Part shown: one piece after another, positions 45,986 to 59,527 of the stretch
Numbering within the stretch: position 1 is the first letter of the stretch
Layout of the letters: every line of letters begins with the position of its first letter
The notes under the pieces: generated by a model
Told to the model about the DNA's origin: nothing
What the model saw: the letters and a program-made list of their open reading frames with translations, nothing else
Database searches by the model: none
Made by a program: the position numbers and the translations under genes
Assembly (NCBI RefSeq): GCF_000281895.1
Contig: NZ_CM001558.1
Span: 6,304,169 to 6,368,168 of the forward strand
Source: Pseudomonas fluorescens Q2-87
GTDB taxonomy: Bacteria > Pseudomonadota > Gammaproteobacteria > Pseudomonadales > Pseudomonadaceae
Direction of reading: 5' to 3'
Length of the DNA: 64,000 bases

Positions 45986-47353
45986 TTAAGGCTTCTTGAT
46001 CTTCACAGGCCGCTTCCAGCCGTCGATGTTGCGTTGACGGGCGCGGGCCACGGCGAGTTGCGACTTATCCACATCCTGATTAATAGTCGAACCTGCCGCC
46101 GTGTTTGAGCCATCACCGATGGTCACGGGCGCAACCAGCGAGTTATTGGAACCGATGAACACGTCTTCACCAATGGTCGTCTGGTACTTGTTGGCCCCAT
46201 CGTAGTTACAAGTGATGGTTCCGGCACCAATGTTGGTGCGGGCGCCGATTTCAGCGTCGCCCAGGTAAGTCAGGTGGCCGGCCTTGGCACCTTCGCCCAT
46301 ATGAGCATTCTTCAGCTCGACGAAGTTACCCACATGGGCCCGAGCCTCCAGCACAGTGCCGGGACGCAGGCGCGCGAATGGGCCGGCATCGCTGCCCTCG
46401 CCCATGATCGCGCCTTCGAGGTGACTGTTGGCCTTGATCACCACGCCTTTGCGCAAGGTGCAGTCCTTGATCACGCAGTTCGGGCCGATGGCCACATCGT
46501 CTTCAATGACTACCTTGCCTTCAAGGATGACATTGATGTCGATGACCACGTCGCGCCCCACGCTGACCTCACCGCGTACGTCGAAACGGGCCGGATCGCG
46601 CAAAGTCACGCCCTGCGCCATCAGGCGGCGAGCGGCCCGCAGTTGATAGTGGCGCTCCAACTCGGCCAGTTGCCGACGGTCATTGGCGCCCTGCACTTCC
46701 ATGGCGTCCAGCGGTTGCTCGGTGGCGACGACCAGGCCGTCGCTGACAGCCATGGCGATAACGTCGGTCAGGTAATACTCGCCCTGTGCGTTGTTGTTGG
46801 ACAAGCGACTCATCCAGGCGCCCAGGTGTTCAGCCGGTACCGCCAGAATCCCGGTGTTGCCCTCAGTGATAGCGCGCTGCGCTTCGTTGGCGTCCTTCTG
46901 CTCGACAATCGCTGTTACCTGACCATCGGCGTTACGCACGATGCGGCCATAACCGGTGGGGTCGTCCAGCTCGACCGTCAACAGACCCAGCTGTTGCGGC
47001 GCAACATGCTTGAGCAGGCGCTGCAAGGTCTCGACTTCAATCAGCGGCACATCACCATAGAGAATCAATACGGTATCCGCCGTAATGAACGGCACGGCTT
47101 GGGCCACGGCATGACCGGTGCCCAGTTGTTTGTCCTGCAGGACGAAATTCAAGTCGTCTGCCGCCAGGCGCTCACGAACCGCATCGGCGCCGTGGCCGAT
47201 CACCACATGGATGCGCTGTGGATCAAGTTGCCGGGCGCTGTGGATAACATGGCCGAGCATGGAGTTGCCGGCTACCGGGTGCAAGACCTTGGGTAACGCC
47301 GAACGCATGCGGGTGCCTTGACCGGCCGCGAGGATAACGATTTCAAGAGACAT
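45986..47353 (-). CDS. glmU: Bifunctional UDP-N-acetylglucosamine pyrophosphorylase / glucosamine-1-phosphate acetyltransferase
   Basis: Acetylates glucosamine-1-P and couples it to UTP to give UDP-GlcNAc. 455 residues from the ATG at 47353 ([16 protein letters not shown]); the longer reading has no ribosome site. The pyrophosphorylase motif [18 protein letters not shown] lies at the N-terminus. The C-terminal half is a left-handed beta helix with hexapeptide repeats and the acetyl-CoA site [14 protein letters not shown]. It lies between the atp terminator and the glmR REPIN and appears to be its own transcription unit. Confidence 0.97.
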   Translation of the reverse strand: MSLEIVILAAGQGTRMRSALPKVLHPVAGNSMLGHVIHSARQLDPQRIHVVIGHGADAVRERLAADDLNFVLQDKQLGTGHAVAQAVPFITADTVLILYGDVPLIEVETLQRLLKHVAPQQLGLLTVELDDPTGYGRIVRNADGQVTAIVEQKDANEAQRAITEGNTGILAVPAEHLGAWMSRLSNNNAQGEYYLTDVIAMAVSDGLVVATEQPLDAMEVQGANDRRQLAELERHYQLRAARRLMAQGVTLRDPARFDVRGEVSVGRDVVIDINVILEGKVVIEDDVAIGPNCVIKDCTLRKGVVIKANSHLEGAIMGEGSDAGPFARLRPGTVLEARAHVGNFVELKNAHMGEGAKAGHLTYLGDAEIGARTNIGAGTITCNYDGANKYQTTIGEDVFIGSNNSLVAPVTIGDGSNTAAGSTINQDVDKSQLAVARARQRNIDGWKRPVKIKKP

Positions 47354-47412
47354 GACTGCTACCAATCCTGGGTGGTCAGCGGCTGCGACCAGATGAAGGG
47401 TGTCGGGAAAAG

Positions 47413-47441
47413 AAAAAAGGGTAGCCGAGGCTACCCTTTTT
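47413..47441 (-). terminator. Intrinsic terminator of the atp operon
   Basis: GGGTAGCC-GA-GGCTACCC with an A-tract on one side and TTTTT on the other, directly after atpC on the minus strand and before glmU. The symmetric A/T flanks would work in both directions. Confidence 0.9.
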
Positions 47442-47467
47442 AATCAATCGCACAGAAAGCAGACGGC

Positions 47468-47893
47468 TTAGCCGCCGAACTTCTTGCGGATCTGCTGGAC
47501 GGTACGCAGCTGGGCTGCGGCCTCGGCCAGACGTGCGGCAGCAGAACCGTAGTCGAAGTCCGCGCCTTTTTCGTGCAGAGCCTTCTCGGCGGCCTTGACG
47601 GCCTCCAGAGCGGAGGCTTCGTCCAGGTCGGCAGCACGTTGCACGGTGTCGGCAAGAACCTTGACCATGTTCGGCTGAACCTCGAGGAAACCACCGGAGA
47701 TGTAGAACACCTCCCTTTCCCCGCCCTGCTTGGTCAGAGTAATCGGACCTGGCTTCAAGCTGGTGATCAGCGGTGCGTGACCCAGGGCGATACCAAGATC
47801 ACCCAGCTCACCGTGCGCAACCACAAACTCGACCAGACCGGAGAAAATTTCCCCTTCCGCACTGACGATATCGCAATGGACTGTCATAGCCAT
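47468..47893 (-). CDS. atpC: ATP synthase epsilon subunit
   Basis: F1 epsilon subunit: couples gamma rotation to the c-ring and inhibits ATP hydrolysis. 141 residues: beta-sandwich N-terminal domain ([34 protein letters not shown]) and a C-terminal two-helix hairpin (about residues 90-138). Last gene of the atp operon, ending 27 bases before the terminator. Starts 46 bases after atpD, across a perfect 7-base stem-loop. Confidence 0.97.
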   Translation of the reverse strand: MAMTVHCDIVSAEGEIFSGLVEFVVAHGELGDLGIALGHAPLITSLKPGPITLTKQGGEREVFYISGGFLEVQPNMVKVLADTVQRAADLDEASALEAVKAAEKALHEKGADFDYGSAAARLAEAAAQLRTVQQIRKKFGG

Positions 47894-47915
47894 CTGATTG
47901 CCTCAACCTAAATTA

Positions 47916-47933
47916 GCGCCCGTTGCCGGGCGC
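47916..47933. other. Stem-loop in the atpD-atpC gap
   Basis: GCGCCCG-TTGC-CGGGCGC, perfect 7-base stem and 4-base loop between the atpD stop and the atpC start. Confidence 0.7.
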
Positions 47934-47938
47934 CGGGA

Positions 47939-49342
<1,404 letters not shown>

Positions 49343-50203
49343 TTAAACCGCGGCAGCGCCGCCGACGATTTCCGAGATCTCTTGGGTGATCGCAGCCTGA
49401 CGCGCCTTGTTGTAGATCAGCTGCAAATCGCTGATCAAATCACCGGCGTTGTCGGTAGCGTTCTTCATCGCGATCATCCGCGCCGCTTGTTCAGCTGCGT
49501 TGTTCTCGACCACCGCCTGGTAGACCTGCGACTCCACGTAGCGGACCATCAAGCCGTCAAGCAGCTCCTTGGCATCCGGTTCGTAGAGATAGTCCCAGTG
49601 GTGCTTGAGTTCCTGTTCCGGGGTTGCCACCAGTGGAATCAACTGCTCCACGGTTGGCTGTTGCGTCATGGTGTTGATGAACTTGTTGGATACCACGGAC
49701 AGGCGGTCGATCCGGCCTTCCAGGTAAGCATCCAGCATCACCTTGACGCTGCCGATCAGGTCATTGATCGACGGTTCTTCACCCAGGTGGCTGATAGCGG
49801 CGACGACGTTACCGCCGAAGTTGCGGAAGAAAGCCGCACCCTTGCTACCAACTACACACAGATCGATCTCGACGCCTTGTTCGCGGTTTACCGCCATGTC
49901 CTTGACCAGAGCCTTGAACAGGTTGGTGTTCAAGCCACCGCACAAACCACGGTCACTGCTCACCACGACGTAACCGACGCGCTTGATGGCGCGGTCGATC
50001 ATGAACGGATGGCGATATTCCGGGTTGGCGTTGGCCAGATGACCAATCACCTGGCGGATGCGCTCCGCGTAAGGACGGCTAGCAGCCATGCGCATTTGTG
50101 CCTTGCGCATTTTGCTGACCGCCACTTTTTCCATGGCGCTGGTAATCTTTTGCGTGCTTTTGATGCTCGCAATCTTACTGCGAATCTCTTTTGCGCCTGC
50201 CAT
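49343..50203 (-). CDS. atpG: ATP synthase gamma subunit
   Basis: Central rotor shaft of F1. 286 residues with the conserved N-terminal helix [27 protein letters not shown] and the C-terminal helix [15 protein letters not shown]...[13 protein letters not shown] that rotate inside the alpha/beta hexamer. Standard place between atpA and atpD, with a strong stem-loop in the gap after atpA. Confidence 0.97.
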   Translation of the reverse strand: MAGAKEIRSKIASIKSTQKITSAMEKVAVSKMRKAQMRMAASRPYAERIRQVIGHLANANPEYRHPFMIDRAIKRVGYVVVSSDRGLCGGLNTNLFKALVKDMAVNREQGVEIDLCVVGSKGAAFFRNFGGNVVAAISHLGEEPSINDLIGSVKVMLDAYLEGRIDRLSVVSNKFINTMTQQPTVEQLIPLVATPEQELKHHWDYLYEPDAKELLDGLMVRYVESQVYQAVVENNAAEQAARMIAMKNATDNAGDLISDLQLIYNKARQAAITQEISEIVGGAAAV

Positions 50204-50224
50204 GTAACACCTATCAGGTTAGCA

Positions 50225-50248
50225 AGCGGGAGCCTTGCGGCTCCCGCT
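50225..50248. other. Stem-loop in the atpA-atpG gap
   Basis: AGCGGGAGCC-TTGC-GGCTCCCGCT, a perfect 10-base stem with the same TTGC loop as the atpD-atpC hairpin. No T-run, so not a typical terminator. Confidence 0.72.
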
Positions 50249-50253
50249 GCGGC

Positions 50254-51798
50254 TTACCAGGTTTGGGTGGCCTTGAACTTCTCGATACCAGCCTTGAGGC
50301 CAGCGTCGATTTCGTCATTGAAGTCACCCTTCACGTTGATCTTCGCCATCAAATCGGCGTGATCGCGGTTGAAGAAAGCAATCAGCGCTTGTTCGAAGCT
50401 GCCGATCTTGGCGATTTCAATGTCAGTCAGGAACCCACGCTCAGCGGCATACAGCGACAGCGCCATGTCAGCGATCGACATCGGTGCGTATTGCTTCTGC
50501 TTCATCAGCTCGGTAACGCGCTGACCATGCTCAAGTTGCTTACGGGTCGCTTCGTCCAGGTCAGAAGCGAACTGGGCGAATGCTGCCAGTTCACGGTACT
50601 GGGCCAGGGCGGTACGGATACCACCGGACAGCTTCTTGATGATCTTGGTCTGAGCGGCACCACCCACACGGGATACCGAAACACCGGCGTTCACAGCAGG
50701 ACGGATGCCCGAGTTGAACATGGCCGATTCCAGGAAGATCTGACCGTCGGTGATGGAAATCACGTTGGTCGGAACGAACGCGGAAACGTCGCCAGCCTGG
50801 GTTTCGATGATCGGCAGAGCGGTCAGGGAACCGGTCTTGCCAGTCACTGCGCCGTTGGTGAACTTCTCTACGTATTCTTCCGAAACGCGCGATGCGCGCT
50901 CCAGCAGACGGGAGTGGAGATAGAACACGTCGCCTGGGTAGGCTTCACGGCCTGGTGGACGGCGCAGCAGCAGGGAAATCTGGCGGTAAGCCACTGCTTG
51001 CTTGGACAGATCGTCATAAACGATCAGCGCGTCTTCACCGCGGTCGCGGAAGTATTCGCCCATGGTGCAACCGGAGTACGGTGCCAGGAACTGCAGCGCG
51101 GCCGATTCGGAGGCACTGGCAGCAACGATGATGGTGTTAGCCAGTGCACCGTTTTCTTCCAGCTTGCGAACAACGTTGGCAATGGTCGATTGCTTCTGAC
51201 CGATTGCCACGTAGACGCAGAAAATGCCGCTGTTTTTCTGGTTGATGATCGCGTCGATCGCCAGAGCGGTCTTACCGATCTGACGGTCACCGATGATCAG
51301 CTCGCGCTGGCCACGGCCGACAGGAATCATGGCATCGACAGCCTTGTAGCCAGTCTGTACAGGCTGGTCTACCGACTTACGCCAGATCACGCCTGGAGCA
51401 ACTTTCTCGACCGCGTCGGTCTCGGTGTTGTTCAGCGGACCTTTGCCGTCAACAGGGTTACCCAATGCGTCGACTACGCGACCCAGCAGTTCCTTACCCA
51501 CTGGAACCTCGAGGATGCGGCCGGTGCACTTGGCGCTCATGCCTTCAGCCAGACTCGTGTACGCGCCCAATACAACGGCACCTACAGAGTCTTGCTCCAG
51601 GTTGAGGGCCATACCGTAGACGCCGCCCGGAAACTCGATCATCTCGCCGTACATGACGTCGGCCAGACCGTGAATCCGCACGATGCCGTCAGATACGCTG
51701 ACGACAGTGCCTTCGTTACGGGCTTGGGAGGTCACATCGAGCTTATCGATGCGGCCCTTGATAATTTCACTTATTTCGGAAGGATTGAGTTGCTGCAT
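50254..51798 (-). CDS. atpA: ATP synthase alpha subunit
   Basis: Non-catalytic nucleotide-binding F1 subunit. 514 residues with Walker A GDRQIGKT (K176), [12 protein letters not shown], the SYGC-like [18 protein letters not shown] segment and the conserved catalytic-interface Arg in VSRVGGAAQ. The start [14 protein letters not shown] is the usual one. 21 bases separate it from atpH. Confidence 0.98.
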   Translation of the reverse strand: MQQLNPSEISEIIKGRIDKLDVTSQARNEGTVVSVSDGIVRIHGLADVMYGEMIEFPGGVYGMALNLEQDSVGAVVLGAYTSLAEGMSAKCTGRILEVPVGKELLGRVVDALGNPVDGKGPLNNTETDAVEKVAPGVIWRKSVDQPVQTGYKAVDAMIPVGRGQRELIIGDRQIGKTALAIDAIINQKNSGIFCVYVAIGQKQSTIANVVRKLEENGALANTIIVAASASESAALQFLAPYSGCTMGEYFRDRGEDALIVYDDLSKQAVAYRQISLLLRRPPGREAYPGDVFYLHSRLLERASRVSEEYVEKFTNGAVTGKTGSLTALPIIETQAGDVSAFVPTNVISITDGQIFLESAMFNSGIRPAVNAGVSVSRVGGAAQTKIIKKLSGGIRTALAQYRELAAFAQFASDLDEATRKQLEHGQRVTELMKQKQYAPMSIADMALSLYAAERGFLTDIEIAKIGSFEQALIAFFNRDHADLMAKINVKGDFNDEIDAGLKAGIEKFKATQTW

Positions 51799-51819
51799 TG
51801 CTCTGCTGCCCCTTCAAAC

Positions 51820-52356
51820 TCAAGATTTCAATGCTTCGGCAAGTTTCGCGATTTTGCCGCGAATCGAGCCATCGATAACCAGGTCGCCGGCGCGGATTAC
51901 AACGCCCCCTATCAGGGACTTGTCTTCCTCGACTTGCAGGCGCACTTCCCGGTTGAGTCGTGCACTGAGAACCTTGGCGAGTTTGTCTTGCTGTTCTTGG
52001 TTCAATGCAAAAGCACTGGTTACTTCCACGTCTACCGATTTCTCTTGCTCGGCCTTGTACAGGTCGAAAAGAGCGGCGATCTCCGGCAAAAGCGGGAGAC
52101 GGTCGTTTTCGGCAACGACGTGAATGAAATTCTGTGCCTTGGCATCGAACTTGTCGCCGCACACGTCAATGAACGTGGCGGCCTTTTCTGCGCTCGTCAG
52201 TCGCGGGGCCTTGAGCACGCGCTGCATGGTGTCGTCTTGCGACACCGCTGCTGCCAGGCCGAGCATGGCTGACCAATTGGCCAGTTGCTGGTGGGCCTGA
52301 GCGTGCTCGAAGGCCGCCTTAGCGTAAGGTCGGGCCAACGTGGTCAGTTCTGCCAT
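51820..52356 (-). CDS. atpH: ATP synthase delta subunit
   Basis: Links the top of F1 to the b-subunit stalk. 178 residues: N-terminal helical bundle ([19 protein letters not shown]) and C-terminal region with [27 protein letters not shown], which is the family signature. Gap to atpF is 12 bases. Confidence 0.97.
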   Translation of the reverse strand: MAELTTLARPYAKAAFEHAQAHQQLANWSAMLGLAAAVSQDDTMQRVLKAPRLTSAEKAATFIDVCGDKFDAKAQNFIHVVAENDRLPLLPEIAALFDLYKAEQEKSVDVEVTSAFALNQEQQDKLAKVLSARLNREVRLQVEEDKSLIGGVVIRAGDLVIDGSIRGKIAKLAEALKS

Positions 52357-52368
52357 GATCGCCCTCGC

Positions 52369-52839
52369 TTAGATTTCAGCAGCCAGTTGGTTTACCAGCT
52401 CTGCGTGCGCGTTTTGATCGATTGTGGCACCCAGGATCTTCGAAGCACCGCCAACGGCCAGAGCACCCACTTGGGCACGCAGCGCGTCTTTGACACTGTT
52501 GAGTTCCTGTTCGATCTCGGCTTGAGCCTGAGCCTTCACACGGTCAGCTTCGACGCGAGCCTGTTCACGGGCTTCGTCGACAATCTGGGTACCGCGTTTC
52601 TTGGCTTGCTCGATGATTTCAGCTGCTTGAGCCTTCGCTTCGCGCAGTTGCTGACCCACTTTCTCATGGGCCAACTCCAGGTCGCGAGCTGCACGGCTGG
52701 CAGCGTCCAGACCATCAGCGATCTTCTTTTGACGTTCGTGCAATGCCGCAATGACCGGAGGCCATACGAACTTCATGCAGAACAGTACAAAAATCAGGAA
52801 CGCAACGGACTGGCCAATCAGGGTCGCATTAATGTTCAC
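52369..52839 (-). CDS. atpF: ATP synthase b subunit
   Basis: Peripheral stalk of the enzyme. 156 residues: one N-terminal membrane helix ([29 protein letters not shown]) and a long charged, Ala/Glu/Lys-rich helix that dimerises along F1. Correct length and position between atpE and atpH. Confidence 0.97.
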   Translation of the reverse strand: MNINATLIGQSVAFLIFVLFCMKFVWPPVIAALHERQKKIADGLDAASRAARDLELAHEKVGQQLREAKAQAAEIIEQAKKRGTQIVDEAREQARVEADRVKAQAQAEIEQELNSVKDALRAQVGALAVGGASKILGATIDQNAHAELVNQLAAEI

Positions 52840-52877
52840 GCCAACACCTCGCAGTTACGTTGTCCATCACACCAATC

Positions 52878-52896
52878 TACTCGAGACATCCGAGTA
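52878..52896. other. Small stem-loop in the atpE-atpF gap
   Basis: TACTCG-N7-CGAGTA, a 6-base stem just after the atpE stop. Weaker than the other atp hairpins. Confidence 0.4.
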
Positions 52897-52897
52897 A

Positions 52898-53170
<273 letters not shown>

Positions 53171-53241
53171 TTACGTCGTATGGTTTAGGTTTTTTAGATT
53201 AAAGCGGTAAAACAAATCGTTTCATCAGCCCTGGTCGGGCT

Positions 53242-53263
53242 CCTTCCCGTTTGACCGGGAAGG
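53242..53263. other. Stem-loop in the atpB-atpE gap
   Basis: CCTTCCCG-TTTGAC-CGGGAAGG, a perfect 8-base stem. The gap between atpB and atpE is the longest in the operon (132 bases). In other bacteria the atpE leader controls the high stoichiometry of subunit c. Confidence 0.7.
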
Positions 53264-53287
53264 ACATCAGACTAGTCGAGACTGGCC

Positions 53288-54581
<1,294 letters not shown>

Positions 54582-54655
54582 CGCTTTTACTCTCCAGTGG
54601 TCGGCTGCCATGATTCAATAACTTGGCATAATTTGTGCCGACAAAATGCGCGCAG

Positions 54656-54684
54656 AGTATAGGGGCGGTTCTGCCCCTATTCAA
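54656..54684 (-). promoter_or_regulatory. Promoter of the atp operon
   Basis: On the minus strand: -35 TTGAAT (54679-54684), exactly 17 bases, then -10 TATACT (54656-54661). The spacer contains an inverted repeat (AGGGGC / GCCCCT) that fills the space between the two hexamers. The start codon of atpI is about 75 bases downstream. Confidence 0.75.
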
Positions 54685-54729
54685 CCTTCGGGTAGTGATT
54701 TCCGACTGCGCGCTACAAGAGCAATTGTT

Positions 54730-55602
54730 TCAGCGAATGTGTGCAAGGACACCCTGCAACTCATCGAGGGAGTTATAGCCAATCACCAGTTGCCCTTTGC
54801 CCTTCTTGCCGTGGCGAATCTGCACCGCAGAGCCCAGGCGCTCGGCCAGGCGCTGTTCCAGGCGAGCGATATCAGGATCGGTTTTGGGGGCTTCCACTGG
54901 GGCCGGTTTGCCGCTCAGCCACTGACGAACCAGTGCCTCGGTTTGGCGCACGGTGAGGCCCCGTGCGACAACATGTCGCGCCCCTTCAACCTGTTGATTT
55001 TCCGGCAAACCAAGCAATGCCCGGGCATGACCCATTTCCAGATCGCCATGGGACAGCATGGTCTTGATGACTTCCGGCAACGCAATCAGGCGCAACAGGT
55101 TGGCCACGGTCACGCGGGACTTGCCCACCGCCTCGGCAACTTGTTGCTGGGTCAGCTGGAATTCCTGTTGCAGACGTTGCAGCGCCACTGCCTCTTCGAT
55201 CGGGTTGAGGTCTTCGCGCTGGATGTTCTCGATCAGCGCCATGGCGATGGCGGTTTCGTCCGGGACGTCGCGGACCATCGCCGGAATGGTTTCCTGGCCG
55301 GCCTGCTGGCTGGCGCGCCAGCGACGTTCACCGGCAATGATTTCGAAGCGCCCGTTGGCGATCGGTCGCACCACGATCGGCTGCATCACGCCCTGGCTCT
55401 TGATCGACTGTGCCAGTTCTTCCAGCGCCTGCGGGTCCATGTCCCGGCGTGGCTGGTATTTGCCGCGCTGGATCAGGTCCAGCGGCAGGTGTTGCAGCTC
55501 ACGCTGATCGGCCTGTACCGCCTGTTCTTCAAGCGAGCTGACAGTCGGACCGCTGAGCAATGCATCCAGTCCACGTCCGAGACCTCGTTTCTTGACGGCC
55601 AT
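54730..55602 (-). CDS. parB: Chromosome-partitioning protein ParB
   Basis: CTP-dependent DNA-clamp protein that binds parS and condenses the origin region. 290 residues: N-terminal KKRGLGRGLDALL, the ParB box GERRWRAS, the HTH around LTQQQVAEAVGKSRVTVANLLRL that reads parS, and a C-terminal dimerisation domain. A matching parS site is in this window at 5905. Starts 9 bases after parA. Confidence 0.97.
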   Translation of the reverse strand: MAVKKRGLGRGLDALLSGPTVSSLEEQAVQADQRELQHLPLDLIQRGKYQPRRDMDPQALEELAQSIKSQGVMQPIVVRPIANGRFEIIAGERRWRASQQAGQETIPAMVRDVPDETAIAMALIENIQREDLNPIEEAVALQRLQQEFQLTQQQVAEAVGKSRVTVANLLRLIALPEVIKTMLSHGDLEMGHARALLGLPENQQVEGARHVVARGLTVRQTEALVRQWLSGKPAPVEAPKTDPDIARLEQRLAERLGSAVQIRHGKKGKGQLVIGYNSLDELQGVLAHIR

Positions 55603-55611
55603 GGGGTTTCC

Positions 55612-56409
55612 TTAAGTTGGCTGGGCTGCAGCTGTGCGTGGGTTACGGCGCTGACGACGAACCATCTCGCCCGCCAGGGCCAGGTAGGCCAGTGCACCAC
55701 GGGATTGTTTGTCGTAGGCCAAGGCCGGCATGCCGTAGCTTGGCGCTTCGGCCAGGCGGATGTTACGCGGAATGACCGTGTCGTAGAGCTGCTCGCCAAA
55801 ATGTTCCTTGAGCTGGGCCGACACGTCATTCATCAGGCTCAGGCGCGGGTCGTACATGGTCCGCAACAGGCCTTCGACTTTCAGCTCGGGGTTCAGCAGC
55901 TCGGCGATGCGCTTGATGTTATCCACAAGGTCGCTCAAGCCTTCCAATGCGAAGTATTCGCATTGCATGGGGATAATTACCCCATCGGCGGCCACCAGGG
56001 CGTTGAGCGTCAGCATCGACAGCGACGGAGGGCAGTCGATCAGGATGTAGTCGTAGTTTTCCCGGATCGGCGCCAAGGCACTGCGCAGGCGGCTTTCCTT
56101 CATCTGCATTTCCAGCAGGACCACTTCGGCCGCCGTCAGATCACGGTTGGCCGGCAGCAGTTGATAACCGCCGTGTTCGGAGAAATGCATGGCCTGACCC
56201 AGATCGCATTCACCGATCAGTACGTCGTAGATGGAGTTTTCCAGGCCATGTTTATCCACACCGCTACCCATGGTGGCGTTGCCCTGTGGATCGAGATCGA
56301 TCAACAGCACCCGACGCTTGGTCGCGACCAGGGATGCTGCGAGGTTGATACAGGTGGTGGTCTTGCCCACGCCACCCTTCTGGTTCGCTATCGCGAATAC
56401 CTTAGCCAT
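55612..56409 (-). CDS. parA: Chromosome-partitioning ATPase ParA
   Basis: Walker-type ATPase that moves ParB-parS complexes. 265 residues from the ATG at 56409 (MAKVFAIANQKGGVGKTT); a TTG six codons upstream is a weaker alternative. The deviant Walker A has the signature Lys11 and Lys16; Walker B DYILIDCPPSL. Gene order rsmG-parA-parB is standard for the origin region of pseudomonads. Confidence 0.96.
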   Translation of the reverse strand: MAKVFAIANQKGGVGKTTTCINLAASLVATKRRVLLIDLDPQGNATMGSGVDKHGLENSIYDVLIGECDLGQAMHFSEHGGYQLLPANRDLTAAEVVLLEMQMKESRLRSALAPIRENYDYILIDCPPSLSMLTLNALVAADGVIIPMQCEYFALEGLSDLVDNIKRIAELLNPELKVEGLLRTMYDPRLSLMNDVSAQLKEHFGEQLYDTVIPRNIRLAEAPSYGMPALAYDKQSRGALAYLALAGEMVRRQRRNPRTAAAQPT

Positions 56410-56427
56410 TCTTGCTTGTGTTCCCAA

Positions 56428-57072
56428 TCATGCCGTGCGGCGCAGTATCAGCAGATGGCGTTGGCCTTGGCAACCGGGTACGGCCAAGGCGTGTTCGCTA
56501 TCGAGGTGGAAGTCTGCCGGCAATGCTACCAGCTCATCGGCCGGATGAACGCCCTTCATTGCCAGCCAGCGCGTGTCGGTGTCGCCCAAGTGGCGTGTCC
56601 AGTTGCTAAAATTCTCCATGCTGCTGAATGCCCTGGAGATAATCCCGTTGAACGGCTGCGCAGGCTGGAACGCTTCGACACGGCTGTGGATAACTTGCAG
56701 GTTATCCAGTTTGAGTTCGAGTTTGACCTGGGTCAGGAACCGGGTTTTCTTGCCGTTGCTGTCCAGGCAGGTCACTTGCGACTCAGGAAACAGGATTGCC
56801 AGTGGGATTCCCGGCATGCCCCCGCCACTGCCCACATCCAGCCAGCGACCGTTTTCGATGAAAGACATGACGCTCAAACTGTCGAGCAGATGCCGGGAAA
56901 CCATTTCATCTGGATCGCGCACGGCGGTCAGGTTGTATGCCTTGTTCCATTTGATCAACAAGGCCAGATAGCCCAGCAATTGCCCATGCTGGGCTTCACT
57001 CAGGCTGACGCCGAGTTGGCGGGCGCCTGTGGATAACTCTTCGGCGTGTTGCGAGGTGACCATCGAACTCAA
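56428..57072 (-). CDS. rsmG: 16S rRNA (guanine-N7) methyltransferase
   Basis: Methylates G527 of 16S rRNA. 214 residues with the SAM motif [15 protein letters not shown]. The TTG at 57072 (reading MSSMVTSQ) has GGAG at eight-base spacing, better than the ATG at 57063, and overlaps the mnmG stop; it is my preferred start. Co-transcribed with mnmG. Confidence 0.95.
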   Translation of the reverse strand: MSSMVTSQHAEELSTGARQLGVSLSEAQHGQLLGYLALLIKWNKAYNLTAVRDPDEMVSRHLLDSLSVMSFIENGRWLDVGSGGGMPGIPLAILFPESQVTCLDSNGKKTRFLTQVKLELKLDNLQVIHSRVEAFQPAQPFNGIISRAFSSMENFSNWTRHLGDTDTRWLAMKGVHPADELVALPADFHLDSEHALAVPGCQGQRHLLILRRTA

Positions 57073-58961
57073 GCGCTTTGCTCCAACTGACGGCCCGCGC
57101 CGCGTTTTTTCAAATGGATCATTAACAGCGAAATGGCCGCCGGGGTTACGCCAGGGATACGCGAAGCCTGGCCCAAGGTTTCTGGGCGCGTCGCTCCGAG
57201 CTTGCTCTGGATTTCTTTCGACAATCCGGAAATGCCGGTGTAATCGATATCCACAGGCAGCTTGGTGTCTTCGCTGGCGCGCAGACGGGCGATTTCATCC
57301 TGCTGGCGATCAATGTAGCCGGCGTATTTGGTCTTGATCTCGACCTGCTCGGCCACTTGCGGATCTTCCGCGCCCTGGCCGGTGACTTCCACTAGCCCGA
57401 CGTAATCGATTTCCGGACGGCTCAACAGGTTGAGCAGGTTGTATTCGTGAGTCAGCGGCGTGCCGAATTTGGCTGCAATGGCATCGCCCTGCTCGGTACC
57501 GGGACGAACCCAGGTGCTTTTCAGGCGTTGTTCTTCCAGCTCGATGCTCTCGCGTTTCTTGCAGAATGCTGCCCAGCGCACGTCATCGACCAACCCCAGC
57601 TCACGACCTTTTTCGGTCAGGCGCAGGTCGGCGTTGTCTTCGCGCAGGATCAGGCGATATTCGGCGCGGGACGTGAACATCCGATACGGTTCCTGGGTAC
57701 CCAGGGTAATCAGATCATCCACAAGCACACCGATGTATGCCTCATCGCGACGCGGGCACCAGCTGTCTTTGCCCTGGGCGCGAAGTGCGGCATTGGCGCC
57801 GGCCAACAGGCCCTGGGCACCGGCTTCTTCGTAACCTGTGGTGCCGTTGATTTGCCCAGCAAAGAACAAGCCGCCGATGACTTTGGTTTCCAGACTGTAT
57901 TTCAGGTCACGCGGGTCGAAATAATCGTACTCGATGGCGTAGCCCGGTCGAACGATGTGGGCGTTTTCCATGCCGCGAATCGACTGCACGATTTGCAGTT
58001 GCACGTCGAACGGCAAGGAGGTGGAAATCCCGTTCGGGTACAGCTCATGTGTCGTCAGGCCTTCGGGCTCGATGAAGACCTGGTGGCTTTCCTTGTCGGC
58101 AAACCGATGAATCTTGTCTTCGATCGAAGGGCAATAACGCGGGCCGATACCCTCGATGACGCCGGAATACATCGGCGAACGATCCAGGTTAGCGGCAATG
58201 ATTTCGTGGGTACGGGCGTTTGTATGGGTAATCCAGCAGCTCACCTGTCTCGGGTGCTGCTCCTTGGAGCCCATGAACGACATCACCGGAATCGGCGTAT
58301 CGCCTGGCTGCTCGGACATCACCGAGAAATCCACGGAGCGACCATCGATACGCGGCGGGGTACCGGTTTTCAGGCGACCGACACGCAGCGGCAATTCACG
58401 CAGGCGCTGGGCCAGGGCAATCGATGGCGGATCGCCGGCGCGGCCGCCGGAATAGTTCTGCATGCCAATGTGGATAAGTCCACCGAGGAAGGTGCCGGTG
58501 GTCAGCACCACGGAATCGGCGAAAAACCGCAGGCCCATTTGTGTGACGACACCGCGGACCTGCTCCTGCTCGACAATCAGGTCATCGGCTGCCTGTTGAA
58601 ATATCCACAGGTTCGGCTGGTTTTCCAGGATCTCGCGAACCGCGGCCTTGTACAGGACGCGGTCGGCCTGGGCGCGGGTGGCGCGCACGGCTGGGCCTTT
58701 GCGGCTGTTCAATACGCGGAATTGGATGCCGCCCTTATCGGTGGCCATGGCCATTGCGCCACCGAGGGCATCGATTTCCTTGACCAGATGGCTTTTACCG
58801 ATGCCACCAATGGCGGGGTTGCAACTCATGGCGCCGAGGGTTTCCACGTTATGCGTCAGCAACAGGGTCTTTGCTCCCATGCGTGCTGATGCAAGTGCTG
58901 CCTCGGTACCGGCATGACCGCCGCCGATGACGATCACTTCAAAACGGGAAGGGAAATCCAC
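57069..58961 (-). CDS. mnmG: tRNA uridine-5-carboxymethylaminomethyl synthase, subunit MnmG (GidA)
   Basis: With MnmE makes cmnm5U34 in tRNAs reading split-box codons. About 630 residues. FAD motif [18 protein letters not shown] at the N-terminus; conserved cysteine-containing ISYNP-like CNPAIGG; C-terminal helical tail binding MnmE. Two adjacent GTG codons occur; the second (58961) has better spacing to GAGG. Overlaps rsmG. Confidence 0.96.
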   Translation of the reverse strand: MDFPSRFEVIVIGGGHAGTEAALASARMGAKTLLLTHNVETLGAMSCNPAIGGIGKSHLVKEIDALGGAMAMATDKGGIQFRVLNSRKGPAVRATRAQADRVLYKAAVREILENQPNLWIFQQAADDLIVEQEQVRGVVTQMGLRFFADSVVLTTGTFLGGLIHIGMQNYSGGRAGDPPSIALAQRLRELPLRVGRLKTGTPPRIDGRSVDFSVMSEQPGDTPIPVMSFMGSKEQHPRQVSCWITHTNARTHEIIAANLDRSPMYSGVIEGIGPRYCPSIEDKIHRFADKESHQVFIEPEGLTTHELYPNGISTSLPFDVQLQIVQSIRGMENAHIVRPGYAIEYDYFDPRDLKYSLETKVIGGLFFAGQINGTTGYEEAGAQGLLAGANAALRAQGKDSWCPRRDEAYIGVLVDDLITLGTQEPYRMFTSRAEYRLILREDNADLRLTEKGRELGLVDDVRWAAFCKKRESIELEEQRLKSTWVRPGTEQGDAIAAKFGTPLTHEYNLLNLLSRPEIDYVGLVEVTGQGAEDPQVAEQVEIKTKYAGYIDRQQDEIARLRASEDTKLPVDIDYTGISGLSKEIQSKLGATRPETLGQASRIPGVTPAAISLLMIHLKKRGAGRQLEQSA

Positions 58962-59527
58962 CACGCACCTCGTGCCTGCTTAATTCAGGTAATTCGGGAA
59001 TTAGGTTTTGGGTTCGGCCCTGGGTGTCTTTCGAGCCAGGTCGGCAAGTATAGGGACTTCGCCCCTCCTAAAGAACCCTTTGGACAAAATTTAACCAGCT
59101 GTGGAGAACTCGCGGTTAAAAAAATAAAAAAGAAAGAAATTTATAAAATCTTTGTTTTTATGTTTATTCTTACTGAGGCACCTTTCTGTGGATAAAGCGC
59201 TGTAGCCCTTTATTTTCAGTATGTACAGAGGTTCAAAACCCTGTGTTCAGGTGGCAGTGAGTGGCTTGGATAACCGGTGTAAGCCTGTGGATGAATGACG
59301 ATGTTATCCACAGAGGCGATTATCTTCAGTTTTGAAGGGGGTTTATCTACTGACCTCAAGGCCAGTTATTCACAGGTCTTAATCCACAAGCAGCAGCCCA
59401 ATGGGGACACCGTAGCGTCCATAGGCACGCCGCCATCAAGGGCAATCGTTTAAAAAAAGAAAGGGGAGGAACCGGGTTTGCGTTGCGCTCGATAGTTTCG
59501 AGAACAAACCCGGTTGCAAAGGTGGTG
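58962..59527. other. DnaA-box-rich intergenic region between mnmG and mnmE
   Basis: 566 bases without a gene. A very AT-rich tract (about 59114-59170) is followed by DnaA-type boxes: TGTGGATAA at 59187, TGTGGATGA at 59286, TTATCCACA at 59304, TTATTCACA at 59366 and TAATCCACA at 59380; a degenerate TGTGGAGAA lies at 59100. Arrangement resembles an origin or a DnaA-regulated promoter of mnmG. The mnmE terminator is at its right end. Confidence 0.7.
59470..59515 (-). terminator. Stem-loop after mnmE
   Basis: AACCGGGTTTG and CAAACCCGGTT form an 11-base stem with an inner CTCGA/TCGAG stem. A T-run (minus strand) follows about 12 bases later. Probable terminator of mnmE, though the U-tract is displaced. 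Confidence 0.6.

Noticed and set aside
50191..52272. 693-codon plus-strand open frame opposite atpA and atpH
   Set aside because: Complement of conserved ATP synthase genes; composition mirrors their codons.
54646..57036. 796-codon plus-strand open frame across parB, parA and rsmG
   Set aside because: Shadow of three well-supported minus-strand genes in GC-rich DNA; no ribosome site and no recognisable protein pattern.
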